Notes: generated by a model not told the origin, from the sequence alone. Counted from the first letter of the stretch, positions 8,545 to 18,766 are shown. The stretch is 64,000 nucleotides of DNA from Bog-473 sp963751335 (GCA_963751335.1 CAVVUB010000001.1:777222-841221), one strand, 5' to 3'. Numbers and translations: made by a program.

Positions 8545-10341
8545 ATGGTGGGACACAAGATCCTCTCAACAGGGCTAGTCGTCGTAGCGGTTTGCGTGGT
8601 GTCGTCCGGAATCTTCGGGACCCGGGGAGTGCAGGCAGCGACCCCTTTAACCGCTCCCCCGAATTTCAGCCCGAAGTCAGGAGTGGTCGGGACCATAGTG
8701 AGGATCAAGGGAACCAACCTCGCCAATGCCACCAGCGTGAGTTTCGATAGGACGATCGCAACGATCTTGTCGGACAGCTCCCGCAAAATTACGGTGGAAG
8801 TGCCGGTTGGAGCAATGACCGGACGCATCAAGGTGAAAACTCCCGCAGGTACCGCCCGAAGTACGGCCAACTTCACCGTCGAGCCGCCGCTCAGCGGGTC
8901 AACGGCGGTCGTCGGAGATGGCAGCAGGGGTTATTGCGCCGTGCTCAGCTCCGGTGGCGTCGACTGCTGGGGTTATGGGCAAAACGGTCAGCTCGGAAAT
9001 GGCGTCATCTATACCAACGGCAGCGCCACGCCTGTCGAGGTAGTAGGAGAAAGCGGGATTGGGACGCTGTCAGGAGTGGCAAGCCTGGCCAGCGCCGACG
9101 GCGACGGCGACGAGTTCGGCTCGTACTGCGCGGTGCTCGTCTCCGGTGACATGGACTGTTGGGGTTACGGCCGCTTCGGCGAACTCGGCAACGGATTCTT
9201 TTACAACGGTGCTCCTCCCAACGGCAGCGCCACACCGGTTGCCGTCGAGGGTATCGGGGGCACCGGGACACTCACTGGGGTGGAGAATGTCGTTGGGCTC
9301 GGGACGTCCTATTGCGCGCTCTTGATCTCCGGCAGCGTGGACTGCTGGGGTCAGGGCGGGCTGGGCGACGGTACGTTCGACGACAGCGCCACGCCAGTGG
9401 CTGTCGAGGGCGTTGGCGGCACCGGGATCCTCGAAGACGTGAGGGCTCTCTTCGGTGGTGGAAACGGCGCCTACTGTGCTTTGCTCACGTCGGGTGCAGT
9501 GGACTGTTGGGGTGACGGGTACTACGGCCAGTTGGGCGACGGTACCTTCTACACGACCGGCAACGATGGCAGCGCCACGCCGGTCGTGGTCGAAGGTATC
9601 GGCGGGTCCGGGGCCCTCGAAGGCGTAACCAGTCTGTTGGGTAGCTCTGTGGGGTTCTGCGCCGTCCTCACATCTGGTGAGGTCGACTGTTGGGGTAACG
9701 GGTACTTCGGCGAGTTGGGCGACGGGACCTTCTACACGACCGGAAACGAGGGCAGCGCGAGCCCAGTGGCAGTCGATGGTGTCGGCGGCGCCGGCGTCCT
9801 CGAAGGCGTCACGACTCTGTGGGACGATGGCGATGGCTTCTACGGCGCCTACTGTGCTTCACTCACGTCGGGTGCAGTGGACTGTTGGGGTAACGGGAAC
9901 TCCGGCGCGTTGGGCGACGGTACCTTCTACACGACCGGCAACGATGGCAGCGCCACGCCGGTCGTGGTCGAAGGTATCGGCGGGTCCGGGAACCTCTCAG
10001 GAGTGACGGCCTCGTTGGGTTTAGGTAACGGATCCTTCTGCGCCGTTCTCGCCTCCAGTGGTGTCGACTGCTGGGGAAGCGGTCAGTACGGTGACCTCGG
10101 AGACGGCACGAACGACCAGAGCGCCACGCCGGTAGAAGTCGAAGGTCTCGACGGTATCGGGGCCCTCACCGGTGCGACGAGTGTAAACAACAACGGCTCG
10201 TCCTCGTACTGCACCCTGCTCACGTCGAGTGGAGTGGACTGCTGGGGTCTCGGTATAAACGGCCAGCTCGGGGACGGCACCTTCTACACGTCCGGAATCG
10301 ACGGAAACGCCTCTCCCGTGGAGGTGGCAGGCGTCTCGTGA
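8545..10341 (+). CDS. Secreted RCC1-repeat beta-propeller protein with an IPT/TIG domain
   Basis: This is a 598-aa exported protein. A signal peptide (VVVAVCVVSSGIFGTRGVQA, cleavage near residue 31) is followed by an IPT/TIG immunoglobulin-like domain (PKSGVVGTIVRIKGTNLANA, residues about 43-115). Then come eight RCC1-type blades with the signature DCWGxGxxGxLGxG and SATPVxVxG between them. RCC1 blades normally close a seven-bladed propeller used for protein or surface binding; a two-residue Cys pattern per blade (YCAxL and DCWG) suggests disulfides outside the cell. Two of the blades are almost identical at DNA level, a sign of recent internal duplication. The ligand is unknown. Confidence 0.85.
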   Translation: MVGHKILSTGLVVVAVCVVSSGIFGTRGVQAATPLTAPPNFSPKSGVVGTIVRIKGTNLANATSVSFDRTIATILSDSSRKITVEVPVGAMTGRIKVKTPAGTARSTANFTVEPPLSGSTAVVGDGSRGYCAVLSSGGVDCWGYGQNGQLGNGVIYTNGSATPVEVVGESGIGTLSGVASLASADGDGDEFGSYCAVLVSGDMDCWGYGRFGELGNGFFYNGAPPNGSATPVAVEGIGGTGTLTGVENVVGLGTSYCALLISGSVDCWGQGGLGDGTFDDSATPVAVEGVGGTGILEDVRALFGGGNGAYCALLTSGAVDCWGDGYYGQLGDGTFYTTGNDGSATPVVVEGIGGSGALEGVTSLLGSSVGFCAVLTSGEVDCWGNGYFGELGDGTFYTTGNEGSASPVAVDGVGGAGVLEGVTTLWDDGDGFYGAYCASLTSGAVDCWGNGNSGALGDGTFYTTGNDGSATPVVVEGIGGSGNLSGVTASLGLGNGSFCAVLASSGVDCWGSGQYGDLGDGTNDQSATPVEVEGLDGIGALTGATSVNNNGSSSYCTLLTSSGVDCWGLGINGQLGDGTFYTSGIDGNASPVEVAGVS

Positions 10342-10395
10342 ACGTTGGACCTAGTGATCCGTCGCTGATATAGCTTGTATAGCTAAGGTGGCACC

Positions 10396-11754
10396 ATGAG
10401 CACAGTGACCACTGCACCTCCGCTGGCCATGACCGACGAGCAGCGGGCGGCCCTCGAAAAGGTGGCGCGCTCGACGACGTTGGGGCATCGAAAGGTGATC
10501 CAGGCCAAGGCGCTGTTGCTGGCGGCCGATGGAGTCGGCACGAATGAAGTGGCCCGGCGTTGTCATACCTCCAACGAGTCGGTTCGGGCCTGGCGACGGC
10601 GCTTCGAAGCACAAGGTGTCGAGGGCGTCGGTCGCATCGCCAAGGGCCGTGGGAGGCGTTCGTGGCTGCCCGAGGGCACGGTGAGCAGGGTCGTGCACGA
10701 CACTCTGCACGAGTTGCCTGACGACGGTTCGACCCACTGGACGACGCGGCTCATGGCCAAGCGCTTCGGCATCGGCAAGGACACCGTCGCCCGCATCTGG
10801 AAGGACCACAACCTCAAGCCCTGGAAGCTCGAGACCTTCAAGATCTCGAGCGACCCCCATTTCGAAGAGAAGCTGGTCGACGTGGTCGGGCTCTACCTGG
10901 ACCCTCCAGAACGGGCGGTCGTGTTCAGTTTCGACGAAAAGACCCAGGTGCAAGCGCTCGATCGCACCCAGCCGTCGCTGCCGCTCAAGCCGGGCCGAGG
11001 CGGCACCATGACGCACGACTACAAGCGTCACGGCACCACCGATCTCTTTGCCGCCATGAACGTCGCCACCGGCGAAGTCCTCTACGACACGAAGAAGGCC
11101 CATAAGGCGACCGACGTGCTGGCCTTCTTCAAATGGATCGACCTCCACGTCCCCGCCGACCTCGAGGTCCACGTCATCTTGGACAACCTCTCGGCTCACA
11201 AAGCGCCGCCGGTGGCCAAGTGGCTGGCTGATCCCAAGCGAGCCCGTTGGCATCTGCACTTCACCCCGACGTCCTCCTCGTGGCTCAACCTCATCGAGCG
11301 CTGGTTCAACGAGCTCACCGAACGGCGCCTGCGCCGCGGCGTGTTCACTTCGGTGCCCCAGCTGATCGAAGCCATCGAGATCTGGGCCGAGCACTGGAAC
11401 GACGATCCGAAGCGCTTTATCTGGCACAAGCCAGCCGAAGAGATCATCGCCAAGGTGCGTCGCGGACGGTCCGCCCTTGCCCAAGCCAAATCCGCGACGC
11501 GCCACGAGATGGGAAGAAGTTCAAGATTGACTAAACAGGGCGGGCATACAGGCTGGATGGGTCGCATCTGTTGGCGAGCAGCAGTAGCAGCGAGCATGGC
11601 GCTGCGAGCGCCCCAACAAGGCACCCGTGAGAGGATTGGTACCCGGTGGCGCCGAGCCGAGCACGGTCTGAGAAGTGGCTCTCTACCAGGGACTTCTTTT
11701 TGGATAGAGCGGAAGACGGGATTCGAACCCGCGACCCTTACCTTGGCAAGGTGA
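10396..11754 (+). mobile_element. IS630-family transposase running into repeat R3
   Basis: An N-terminal HTH (AKALLLAADGVGTNEVARR) is followed by a DDE domain with FSFDEKTQVQA (first Asp), VHVILDNLSAHK (second Asp) and SWLNLIERWFNELTERRL (catalytic Glu). Members usually end near 360 aa, here at about SATRH. Instead the frame stays open for 80 more residues, the last of which are antisense translation of the tRNA half in R3, so the 3' end of the element is altered or truncated. I could not define the terminal repeats. The element fills most of the R2-R3 unit right of the RCC1 gene. Confidence 0.85.
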
Positions 11755-11859
11755 GGGTCTTCGTCCTTTGGATCTCGCACATCCCTTCAAGTGGGGCTCC
11801 GTCCACCCAGTTTCCAATACGTCCACCCCGTCTATCGCCGTAGTAGAGGTCTCTACTAT
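11707..11859 (-). repeat. tRNA-Gly half/att repeat R3
   Basis: A well-preserved copy; one base differs in the anticodon stem (TTACCTTGGCAAGG on the plus strand). The spacer has CCGTCCACCCAGTTTCCA and a second GTCCACCC, and the palindrome is GTAGTAGAGGTCTCTACTA with an altered centre. The preceding GGCTCTCTACCAGGGACTTC is shared with R1. Confidence 0.93.
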
Positions 11860-12228
11860 CATCAAGTCCCCGAAGACGGCGTAAGCCGGCTCTCTGCCGT
11901 TCCAAGCACTCCGGCTTGGGAGTTGATCGGCGGTTTCACGGATCCGCACCGATGCGTCGCGAGGGTCGCGGCTCAGGAATCTCTCTCCTTTCTCCGACAG
12001 ATCAAGCCACCACCGATCAGTTCGATCGCTGCACGGGAAGCCCCGGCGTAAAGGTGGTGGGCACCGTCATCGACACGGCGAGCGGACCGTGGGTCGACGC
12101 TTGTCCTCAGGGACGCCAGCTACGTGCTGGTCGGGCGAACATCGGCGCGCCGACGGACTCGTCCCGCTCAGCCGGTGCTGCGACCGGCTAGTTGGTACTT
12201 CGTACGCCTGCGATCGCGGGGGATGCCT
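11860..12228. other. Gene-free stretch right of R3
   Basis: These 369 bp carry no ORF with recognisable content. A plus-strand stretch reads VKVVGTVIDTASGPWVDAC but lacks a credible start and homology I know. It lies between the array repeat and the 3' end of the minus-strand sigma/ABC operon. Confidence 0.35.
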
Positions 12229-12903
12229 TTAGTTCAGTTCGCCGGTGGGGCGGATACGTTCGACGCCCGGTGGTCGTCGGAAGCGAGGCAGAGCGAGGGC
12301 ACCGAAGGACGGGCAATCGCCGCGCAGGGGCCGATTGTTGGCCGACACGGCGACGGCGGCCACGCATACGGTGAGCACGATCCACCACACGGTGTCAGAC
12401 GAAAGCCCGCTCCCAGTCGTCGGGAAGGTACTCAGCCGGCGGGTGACCCCTGGTAGGAGAATGGGCGCCATCAGGATCAGCACGACGGTGGCGGAGGCCG
12501 GCCCGCCCGGCTCGCCGGTGCGCGTGCGGGCCACACACGTCACCGCGAACCCCAGCATGACATTTCCGGCGAGCGCCAACCCGATCGCCGGCCACGGCAG
12601 CGCCAACCCGCGCAACGCACCGGCCAGCATCAGCACCGCGCCGGCGGCGAGCGGGGCCAGCAAGGCCAGGGACCGGATCGCGGTGCGACGGAAGGGCCCG
12701 GTCGGTGTCACGTCGACGATCAGGCTGGCCGGTTCGTCGAGGACGAACGCCGCCGCGGCGGCGAGCACCGTGAAAGCGATCGGGAACAGCACGTGGGCGG
12801 CCGCGGGGAGGGCGACGCCGCAGCAACCCACCACGACCGCCGCGGCGCTGAACCCAGTGAACGCAGGCCAGGACCCGGCTCGGAGCGTCGACCGGATCAT
12901 CAT
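12229..12903 (-). CDS. Membrane protein at the end of the sigma/ABC operon
   Basis: This 224-aa protein has about six hydrophobic helices (for example VVVGCCGVALPAAAHVLFPI and ALLAPLAAGAVLMLAGAL). The soluble patch DEPASLIVDVTPTGPFRRT resembles that of ABC-2-like accessory permeases in actinobacteria. Its ATG overlaps the stop of the upstream permease (12900-12903), so it is translationally coupled and is probably a second permease subunit. The substrate is unknown. Confidence 0.6.
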   Translation of the reverse strand: MMIRSTLRAGSWPAFTGFSAAAVVVGCCGVALPAAAHVLFPIAFTVLAAAAAFVLDEPASLIVDVTPTGPFRRTAIRSLALLAPLAAGAVLMLAGALRGLALPWPAIGLALAGNVMLGFAVTCVARTRTGEPGGPASATVVLILMAPILLPGVTRRLSTFPTTGSGLSSDTVWWIVLTVCVAAVAVSANNRPLRGDCPSFGALALPRFRRPPGVERIRPTGELN

Positions 12904-13769
12904 GCGTGGACAGCCTGGGAGAACCCGCCGACGACGGCTAGCACGAGCATGATCACGGCCACCACCAGTACGATTTGAAGGGTACGGATGACCCGGAAGC
13001 GCACCCCACCTTCTGCCCCACGAAGCAGGGCCACCAGCACTGCGATCGCGCACAGCGCGAGCTGCCAGCCGATGAAGAACCACGGGGATCCGCGCCAGGT
13101 CGTAGGTTCGGAACCGTTTTCGGTGTACGTGAAGAACGCGAACGGCGAGAACAGCCGCAGTGCCGTGAAGGCCGTCGAGTCCGGATGCGACAGGGATGGG
13201 ATCGTCGCCAAGTTCTCCCAGCCGAAGATCACCAGAAACAGCACGAACCCGGCGCCCGGGAAGCGGACCCAGCGACCCAACGCCACGCCGAGCAGCGGGC
13301 CGCCAAGCGACGGGACGACGATCTGCGAGACGAGGATGGCGACTTGCCCGGGCGGGCTGAACGCCCCGTACACCCGGGCGTCGATGGGGTGGAAATGCAA
13401 GAACGCCAACATGGCCACCACACCGCAGAGGAACGGCACGACCGCAACCGAGCAGAGGGCGGCGGTGCGAACCGGCAACGTGGTCGGGACGACACCGACG
13501 ACCGGTTCGCTGTCGCGCATCGACCGGGTCAGCGAGTACGCGGCTATCATGCCAAACCCGCCAAGGAAGATCGCCGGGTACGGAATGACAGTGTCGATCT
13601 CGGTGATCACCGCGCTCCGGCCGCCCCACGTCACCCACGTGGTCATGACCACCGCGAACAGGAAGACCGGGTTGACGACGAAACGGCGCAGTTCACGGGC
13701 CACGAGCGCGACGAGCATGGTCCGGCCGAAGACCGCCTCGGGGCGGGCAGGTGCGAGCGTCGCAGTCAC
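12900..13769 (-). CDS. ABC transporter permease
   Basis: The GTG start at 13769 overlaps the ATPase stop (13766-13769). The 289-aa protein has six predicted membrane helices, including VVNPVFLFAVVMTTWVTWG, TAALCSVAVVPFLCGVVAML, GFVLFLVIFGWENLA and LQIVLVVAVIMLVLAVVGG, an ABC-2-type layout. It pairs with the upstream ATPase and downstream membrane protein. The gene is the only part of the operon besides the last one that is free of frameshifts. Confidence 0.7.
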   Translation of the reverse strand: MTATLAPARPEAVFGRTMLVALVARELRRFVVNPVFLFAVVMTTWVTWGGRSAVITEIDTVIPYPAIFLGGFGMIAAYSLTRSMRDSEPVVGVVPTTLPVRTAALCSVAVVPFLCGVVAMLAFLHFHPIDARVYGAFSPPGQVAILVSQIVVPSLGGPLLGVALGRWVRFPGAGFVLFLVIFGWENLATIPSLSHPDSTAFTALRLFSPFAFFTYTENGSEPTTWRGSPWFFIGWQLALCAIAVLVALLRGAEGGVRFRVIRTLQIVLVVAVIMLVLAVVGGFSQAVHA

Positions 13770-14638
13770 TCCGCCACCTCTTGGCCCGGCTCGCTGTCCA
13801 ACAGCTCGCCGCGCAGCAGCAGGTACGCGTCTTCGAGTGTCGGTTCGACGTGCTCGACGCCGCCACGTGGGTGTGCCGCGATGTTGCGGTACCGTCCGGT
13901 ACCAGTCCGCCAGGAGACAGTCGCCGCTGGGTCCGGCTGGTCGGCGAGCCAGACCCGACCGGCTGCCCGGCTGACAAGTTCGGTGACTTGGCCGTCGTAC
14001 CGGACTCGGCCACCGTCCAGCACGATGACGCGCTCGCACAGGGCCTCGACGTCCTCGGTCTGATGGGTGGACAGGACCACGATCGACGTTCGCGCGATCT
14101 CCGCGAGTACGGTCCGCAGCGTGACGCGCTGTTCCGGATCGACTCCGGCGGTCGGCTCGTCCAGGATGAGCACCGGCGGCGACCCGAGCAGGGCCTGCGC
14201 CAGCGCAGACCCGTCGCCGCTGACCGCCAGACATGGCCCGGACCCGTTTCGTCGTGACGTCGGACAGTCCGACCTGGTCGAGCACCCGGCGCACTTCCGC
14301 GTGCCGTGTGTCCGGTTGGTCACTCCTTGAGCAGCGCGATGTAGTAGACGAACGCGAACGCAGTGAAGCCGCCGGGAACCCGACCTCCTGCGGCAGGTAG
14401 CCCAGCCGTCGGCGGATGTCGGTGCGTTCGATCGGAACCTCGGGGTCCCGGCCCAGCACGCGTGCCTCTCCCTGACTGAACGGAAGCGCAGTGGCCATCA
14501 GCCGCAACAGGGTGGTCTTCCCCGCGCCGTTCGGACCGAGCAGCCCGATCACGCCGGGCTCAAGTAGGTCGACGTCGGCGAGAGCCCGGGTAGGCCGGAA
14601 TGTTCGCCCGACGCCACGCAAGTTGATCGATGCTGTCA
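13766..14638 (-). pseudogene. ABC transporter ATP-binding protein, frameshifted
   Basis: An ideal GGAGG precedes ATG 14638. The first frame has the Walker A GLLGPNGAGKTTLL and the Q-loop region LGYLPQEVG. Around 14375 the frame is lost, the signature MSGGQRRRV reads in the first frame again, and after about 14225 a third frame gives Walker B PVLILDEPTAGVDPEQR, the H-loop VVLSTHQTEDVE and the C-terminus ending at 13766. All catalytic motifs survive, so two or more one-base errors or mutations separate this from an intact energising subunit. The partners are the two membrane proteins downstream. Confidence 0.75.
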
Positions 14639-14644
14639 TCGCCG

Positions 14645-15477
14645 TTACCTCCAGGGCCGAAGTTGGCGCAGGTGGCGTCGGCGTACCAGAAAGATTCCGA
14701 ACGCTGCCGTGGCCAGCACCAGGAACGCCACTTGGATCCGGGTCTGGAGCACTGGGGTCGGCGAAGCCAACCTTGTGGCGAGTAGCCAGACCGTCATGAG
14801 CCAGGCGGCGCTGACGACCATGGCTGCGTTCAGCGGGCTGACCCATGTGGACGCTGCCAGCACCACCGCGACGAAGCCGACTGCCGGCAGCAGCCAGGCG
14901 AACGGCGCCTCGCCCGGCACGACCAGCCCAAGCAGCAGCACAGCCGGAAGTGCGAGGGCGAGTACCGCAATCGTGCGCAGCAGAACAAGACGCAGCGCGG
15001 GATAGGGCGTGACCGTCTCCGGTTCGAGGGCAGGGTCATCCGCCGGTCGTAGCTGAACGCGACCAACAGGCACGGCGCGAGCGGTGCCACGGCCAAGAAG
15101 TACCAGAGTCGGTGGGCGTGCCCGATCTCCGCTGCGAGAGCGGCGAAGCGAGGATCGCGGCCACGCCGAAGAGCCATACGGCGCGGGAGCGCGCTGGCCA
15201 ACGCGACCAGCCGAGCTTCGTGGGCCGGGAGCCCGGCAGCGTGCAGCAGCCGCTCGAACACGGACGGGCGAGGTACCTCGACGGCATCACGCGTGCGGTC
15301 CCACACCGCGGCAAGATACCACGGCGACGGGTGCGACCGCGATAGCCGTGGCGTTGACCCGGGCCCAGCACAACGCGCAGGTCAGCAGGTGCTGCTCGAC
15401 CGAGGCACCTCGGCCACCGAGTCGGTCCGTTCGACGTAGCGTCGCAGTGTCACGTCGTCGACGTGCCAACCGATCAT
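14645..15477 (-). pseudogene. Zinc-finger anti-sigma factor with multi-helix membrane domain, frameshifted
   Basis: The ATG at 15477 overlaps the sigma-factor stop. The start reads MIGWHVDDVTLRRYVERTDS; a shifted frame carries EQHLLTCALC, the HxxxCxxC of anti-sigma zinc fingers. Another carries the cytoplasmic linker and the first helix (WYFLAVAPLAPCLLVAF). The last has five further helices (for example LLRTIAVLALALPAVLLLGL) to the stop at 14645. At least three shifts interrupt it. Such proteins hold the cognate ECF sigma factor at the membrane until a signal arrives; here the signal may involve the ABC transporter encoded next. Confidence 0.6.
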
Positions 15478-16009
15478 GAAAGTCCCTCCGCTAATGTCGT
15501 TCCGAGGTGTGCCTTGGCCCGGTAGAGGCGTGTCTTGACGCTGCTCACCGGCACGCGCAGCAGCCGCGCTGCTTCCTTGGCGGTCAGGCCGTCCAGCACA
15601 ACGGCCTGGATGACGGCGCGCATCTCCGGTGACAGCCTGGCCAGAGCCTGGCCCATGTCGCCGTACTCGACCGACAGCAGGACCTGGTCCTCCGCCGCCG
15701 GCGTGGTCCCGGTACTCGCGAACATGGTCACGACGTCGGTCCGTTGGCGGAGGCGGCCAATCAGCCGGCGGAACGCTATGCCCCACAGCCACGCCGCGAT
15801 GTCGCCGTCACCGCGGAAGCCCCGCGGTTTCTGCCAGACCACGACAAAGGTGTCCTGGACGGCGTCCGCACGAGGTCACGGTCGTTGCAGCGGCGGGCGA
15901 GCCGAAGCGCGAGCCAGCCCGCGTGGCGTTCGTAAAGCGCGCGGAAGGCGCCGATGTCGCGTTCGGCGACGGCGACCAGCAGCGATTCATCGCTCCGGAG
16001 ACCCTCCAT
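15474..16009 (-). pseudogene. ECF-family RNA polymerase sigma factor, frameshifted
   Basis: The first frame (from ATG 16009) gives the region-2 start SLLVAVAERDIGAFRALYER. Near 15876 one base is missing; restoring it would give DLVADAVQDTFVVVWQK, the region-2 promoter-melting helix. The second frame continues with region 4, ARLSPEMRAVIQAVVLDGLT and AARLLRVPVSSVKTRLYRAK, the HTH that reads the -35 box. With the anti-sigma factor and ABC genes it forms a five-gene, tightly overlapped operon. Confidence 0.8.
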
Positions 16010-16320
16010 ACCTCAACTGTCGCGTGCCAGGGCCCAAAAGGTTTCAACCTGGCCCAGAAACTTTCCCGGCCAGGTGACGGGCCCGTGGTCATCACTTCTG
16101 ACGCAACGACGTGTTCTTGTCGGGAAGCGGGGCGCCGAGGCGACAGTCCAAGCTCCGCCAACGGAGACCCTCGAACCCCGAGAACGCAGTTCTCCGCGGC
16201 CCGGTTTTGGCAGGAGACTTCTGAGCTAGGACTTTCTTTTCACCTTCGGTCCCCCCCGCCAGTCCCGAAAGGGCCTGGAGGCGACGACGATTCCTGACCA
16301 TTCGATGAGTCATTGTCAAT
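16010..16320. other. Gene-free stretch between sigma operon and IS256
   Basis: This is about 310 bp upstream of the sigma operon and outside the IS256 left end. It should contain the operon promoter on the minus strand; I see no clear -35/-10 pair or other structured signal. Confidence 0.35.
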
Positions 16321-17714
16321 AGTTGTGGATGAGGTTTCTCGATCAGGCGGCGACGGACCCGGTGCTGCTGTCGCTGTCGGTGGTCACAATCCTCTCTTGT
16401 AGCTTGCCGTCGATGAACGTGGCGCCGGCGCGGACCAGCGGGACGAGCTCGTGGCCGTTGATGCGGCGCCAACGGTCCTGAGCGGCGTCGAGCAGCTTGT
16501 AGGCCATGGCCAGTCCGGCCTTCCGCGAACCAGCGCCGCGGGTGACCTTGGTCCGGAGTCGTACTGTCGAGAAGGTCGACTCGATGGGATTGGTGGTCCG
16601 CAGGTGGATCCAATGCTCGGCCGGGAAGTCGTAGAAGGCGAGCAGGACGTCGAGCTGACCGGTGATCTTCTTCACGGCCTTGTCGAACGCCGCGAACTCG
16701 TCGGCGAAGGCCTTGACCGCTTCGAGCGCAGCGGCCCGCGACCCGCCGAGTAGATCTTGGCGATGGCGTCTTTGGCCTGGGTGTGGAGGCGCTTGGGCAG
16801 GGCGTCGAGGCAGTTGGCCGTGACGTGGACCCAGCAACGCTGCTCACGGGTGGAGGGGAACACGTCACGCAGCGCCGCCCAGAACCCGAGCGCCCCGTCG
16901 CCGACAGCGAGCACCGGGGCGGACAGCCCGCGCTCTTTCAGCGAGCGAAGTACGTCGGCCCAGCTGTCGGTGGACTCGCGATAGCCGTCGGCCAGCGCCA
17001 CCAGCTCCTTGGTGCCGTCGGGGCGCACGCCCACGATGACGAGGCAGCACAGGCGGTCCTCTTCGAGGCGGATGTTGAAGTGCACGCCGTCGACCCAGAA
17101 GTAGACGTAGTCGACACCAGAGAGGTCCCGGCCGCTCCATTCGGCGTGCTCGGCCTGGAAGGCCACGGTGAGCCGGTTGATGCTCGACGCTGACAAGCCG
17201 GCCTCGGCCCCGAAGAACTCGCCGAGTGCGGGGGCGAAGTCGCCGGTCGAGAGCCCGCGCAGGTACAGGATCGGTAGCACCTCGGTGACCTTGGGCGACT
17301 TGCGCATGTAGGCGGGCAAGATGGCCGAGCTGAAGTGCTCGCCCTCTCGGCGGTCGTCGACGCGCGGGGCACTCACCTCGACCATCCCGGCCCCGGTCGT
17401 CACCTCCCGGGCCCGGGCGTAGCCATTGCCGACCACCAGGCGCTTGCCGGTGGCATCGAGGTCGTCGGCATTTGCCTCGAGGTAAGCCCTTCGCTCGGCC
17501 AAAAGAGCCACAGCCAGCATCTCTTGGGCTGCTACCCGGCACAGCTCGTCGAGGTCGATCGTCAGCGCCTCGGGGTCACCCACCGTGGTCGCGGTGGCGT
17601 CATGGACTAGTTTCAACATTGGCGTATCCTCCCGCCGGCTTCATCCGGCGGAATCGTTGTTTGCTCAACTTGGAGGGTACGTCGCGCCCTTCAGGAGATA
17701 GCGCATCCACAACT
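16321..17714 (-). mobile_element. IS256-family (Mutator) insertion sequence
   Basis: The element is bounded by AGTTGTGGATG at 16321-16331 and its complement CATCCACAACT at 17704-17714. The transposase (start 17619) shows FWVDGVHFNIR (first Asp), LAVGDGALGFWAAL (second Asp) and the conserved TREQRCWVHVTANCLDALP. Near 16745 a G is missing from a GGG run. The shifted frame continues through NPIESTFSTVRLRTKVTRGAG (Glu region) to 16343. It is otherwise complete. Confidence 0.88.
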
Positions 17715-17894
17715 TCTGGTTATAACTCCCATTCGATCCGTCCCATGCGGTTCGATGACCGGAAGAGTAATACCGATATGCCGAATCCTCGGGATTGATG
17801 ATGATGTTTGGCCATCCGGAGCGTCAGGCACTAGAGCGCCGGATTAGGGGATTAATGCAGGACGCGAGCATCGTTGAGACCCACGAGCGCTTCG

Positions 17895-18026
17895 AGGAGC
17901 TCACTAGGCTCGAACAGAACGAAGGTGCTTCCCGTTTTTTGGCTCACACCTCAAGCTTGAATCACCTTCGTCGCGCCTGGGGTGATCCTGGCCTTGCCTG
18001 GCTCCCCGCCAGAGTCCGAAGAGCCC
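17895..18026 (-). mobile_element. Solo end of an ISL3-family element
   Basis: The tip reads GGGCTCTTCGGA on the minus strand (18015-18026), matching the usual ISL3 terminal repeat. About 110 bp inside it, including a GAAGGTGC...ACCTTC stem, match the 5' end of the ISL3 remnant at 43170-43298. No transposase remains. A short ORF (from 17795, MFGHPERQALERRIRGLMQD) abuts it and has no recognised function. Confidence 0.6.
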
Positions 18027-18066
18027 TGAGCGGTCGGAAACAACTCACGACCTGCACGTTCTCTGA

Positions 18067-18220
18067 GAGCGGAAGACGGGATTCGAACCCACGACCCTCA
18101 CCTTGGCAAGGTGAGGGATTTTGTCTTCGAGGTCCACTCCAATCTCCCGACGTGCGGTTGCGTCCACCCGGTTTCCAGTACGTCCACCCAATCCGCCCCT
18201 GTAGTAGAGCGCTCTACTAT
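18067..18220 (-). repeat. tRNA-Gly half/att repeat R4
   Basis: A near-consensus copy with one T-arm change (CCCACGACC) and TTTTGTCTTC in place of the usual TTTCGTC box. It has paired GTCCACCC boxes (GCGTCCACCCGGTTTCCAGT and CGTCCACCC) and the perfect palindrome GTAGTAGAGCGCTCTACTA. The left flank CCTGCACGTTCT is shared with R6. Confidence 0.94.
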
Positions 18221-18437
18221 CGTCCGGAGGCTCCAAGGGAGGTCTCCTTTAACCAACAACCCCCCACGGATTCGGTTTACCTAGGTAGCTCGATTGGGAA
18301 CCGGGTGCTGAGATCGTCCAGCCCCCTGCTTCTGAGTGCATGTGCTTCCCCGTCTTCGCCATGTGTGAGCGCGGTGCGGGTCTCCGCTTCAGAGATCGAG
18401 GGTGGGGAGATTCAAAACTCCTGGGCACCGTGACTTG

Positions 18438-18527
18438 TCATCGACATCGTGAGCCGAACAAAGCAGCGAGCAGTCGGACCATCAGCCGCTGGCAGAGGTC
18501 TTGTTCGTTGAGACACTTGCACCGTAC
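18438..18527 (-). pseudogene. Fragment of a TetR-family regulator
   Basis: Twenty-nine codons (CLNEQDLCQRLMVRLLAALF) match, at DNA and protein level, the C-terminal part of the TetR gene at 22641 (YLNEQELYQRLMARLL), and the match continues past the stop (CGATGACAAGTCACGG in both). It is a diverged partial duplicate in inverted orientation at the other end of the same catabolic gene block. The rest of 18221-18766 shows no gene. Confidence 0.5.
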
Positions 18528-18766
18528 TGCACGGCGATAGAGCTTTTCAGTACCGAGTTGCTCCTCCGCCTGGCGGACCGTGCCCCCCGGCTTCATCGGT
18601 GAGCCCGTCGGTACGGGCGGATTCAAGCTCCAAGGCACCACTTCCAAGAAGAGCCCGGTTACACCGGCCGGTTCGTGCCCTCGGACGATTGCACGTTTCG
18701 CATGTGGTCCGACCCCAGCAACTCCGCATGTTTGACAGGGAACCACCTGAACAATCGCTTCCGCGA

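Noticed and set aside
10351..11505. 384-aa minus-strand ORF opposite IS630
   Set aside because: Shadow of the transposase; no motifs of its own.
12975..14063. Long plus-strand ORFs opposite the ABC permease and ATPase
   Set aside because: Charge-rich shadows; the minus strand has Walker motifs and membrane helices in the operon order.
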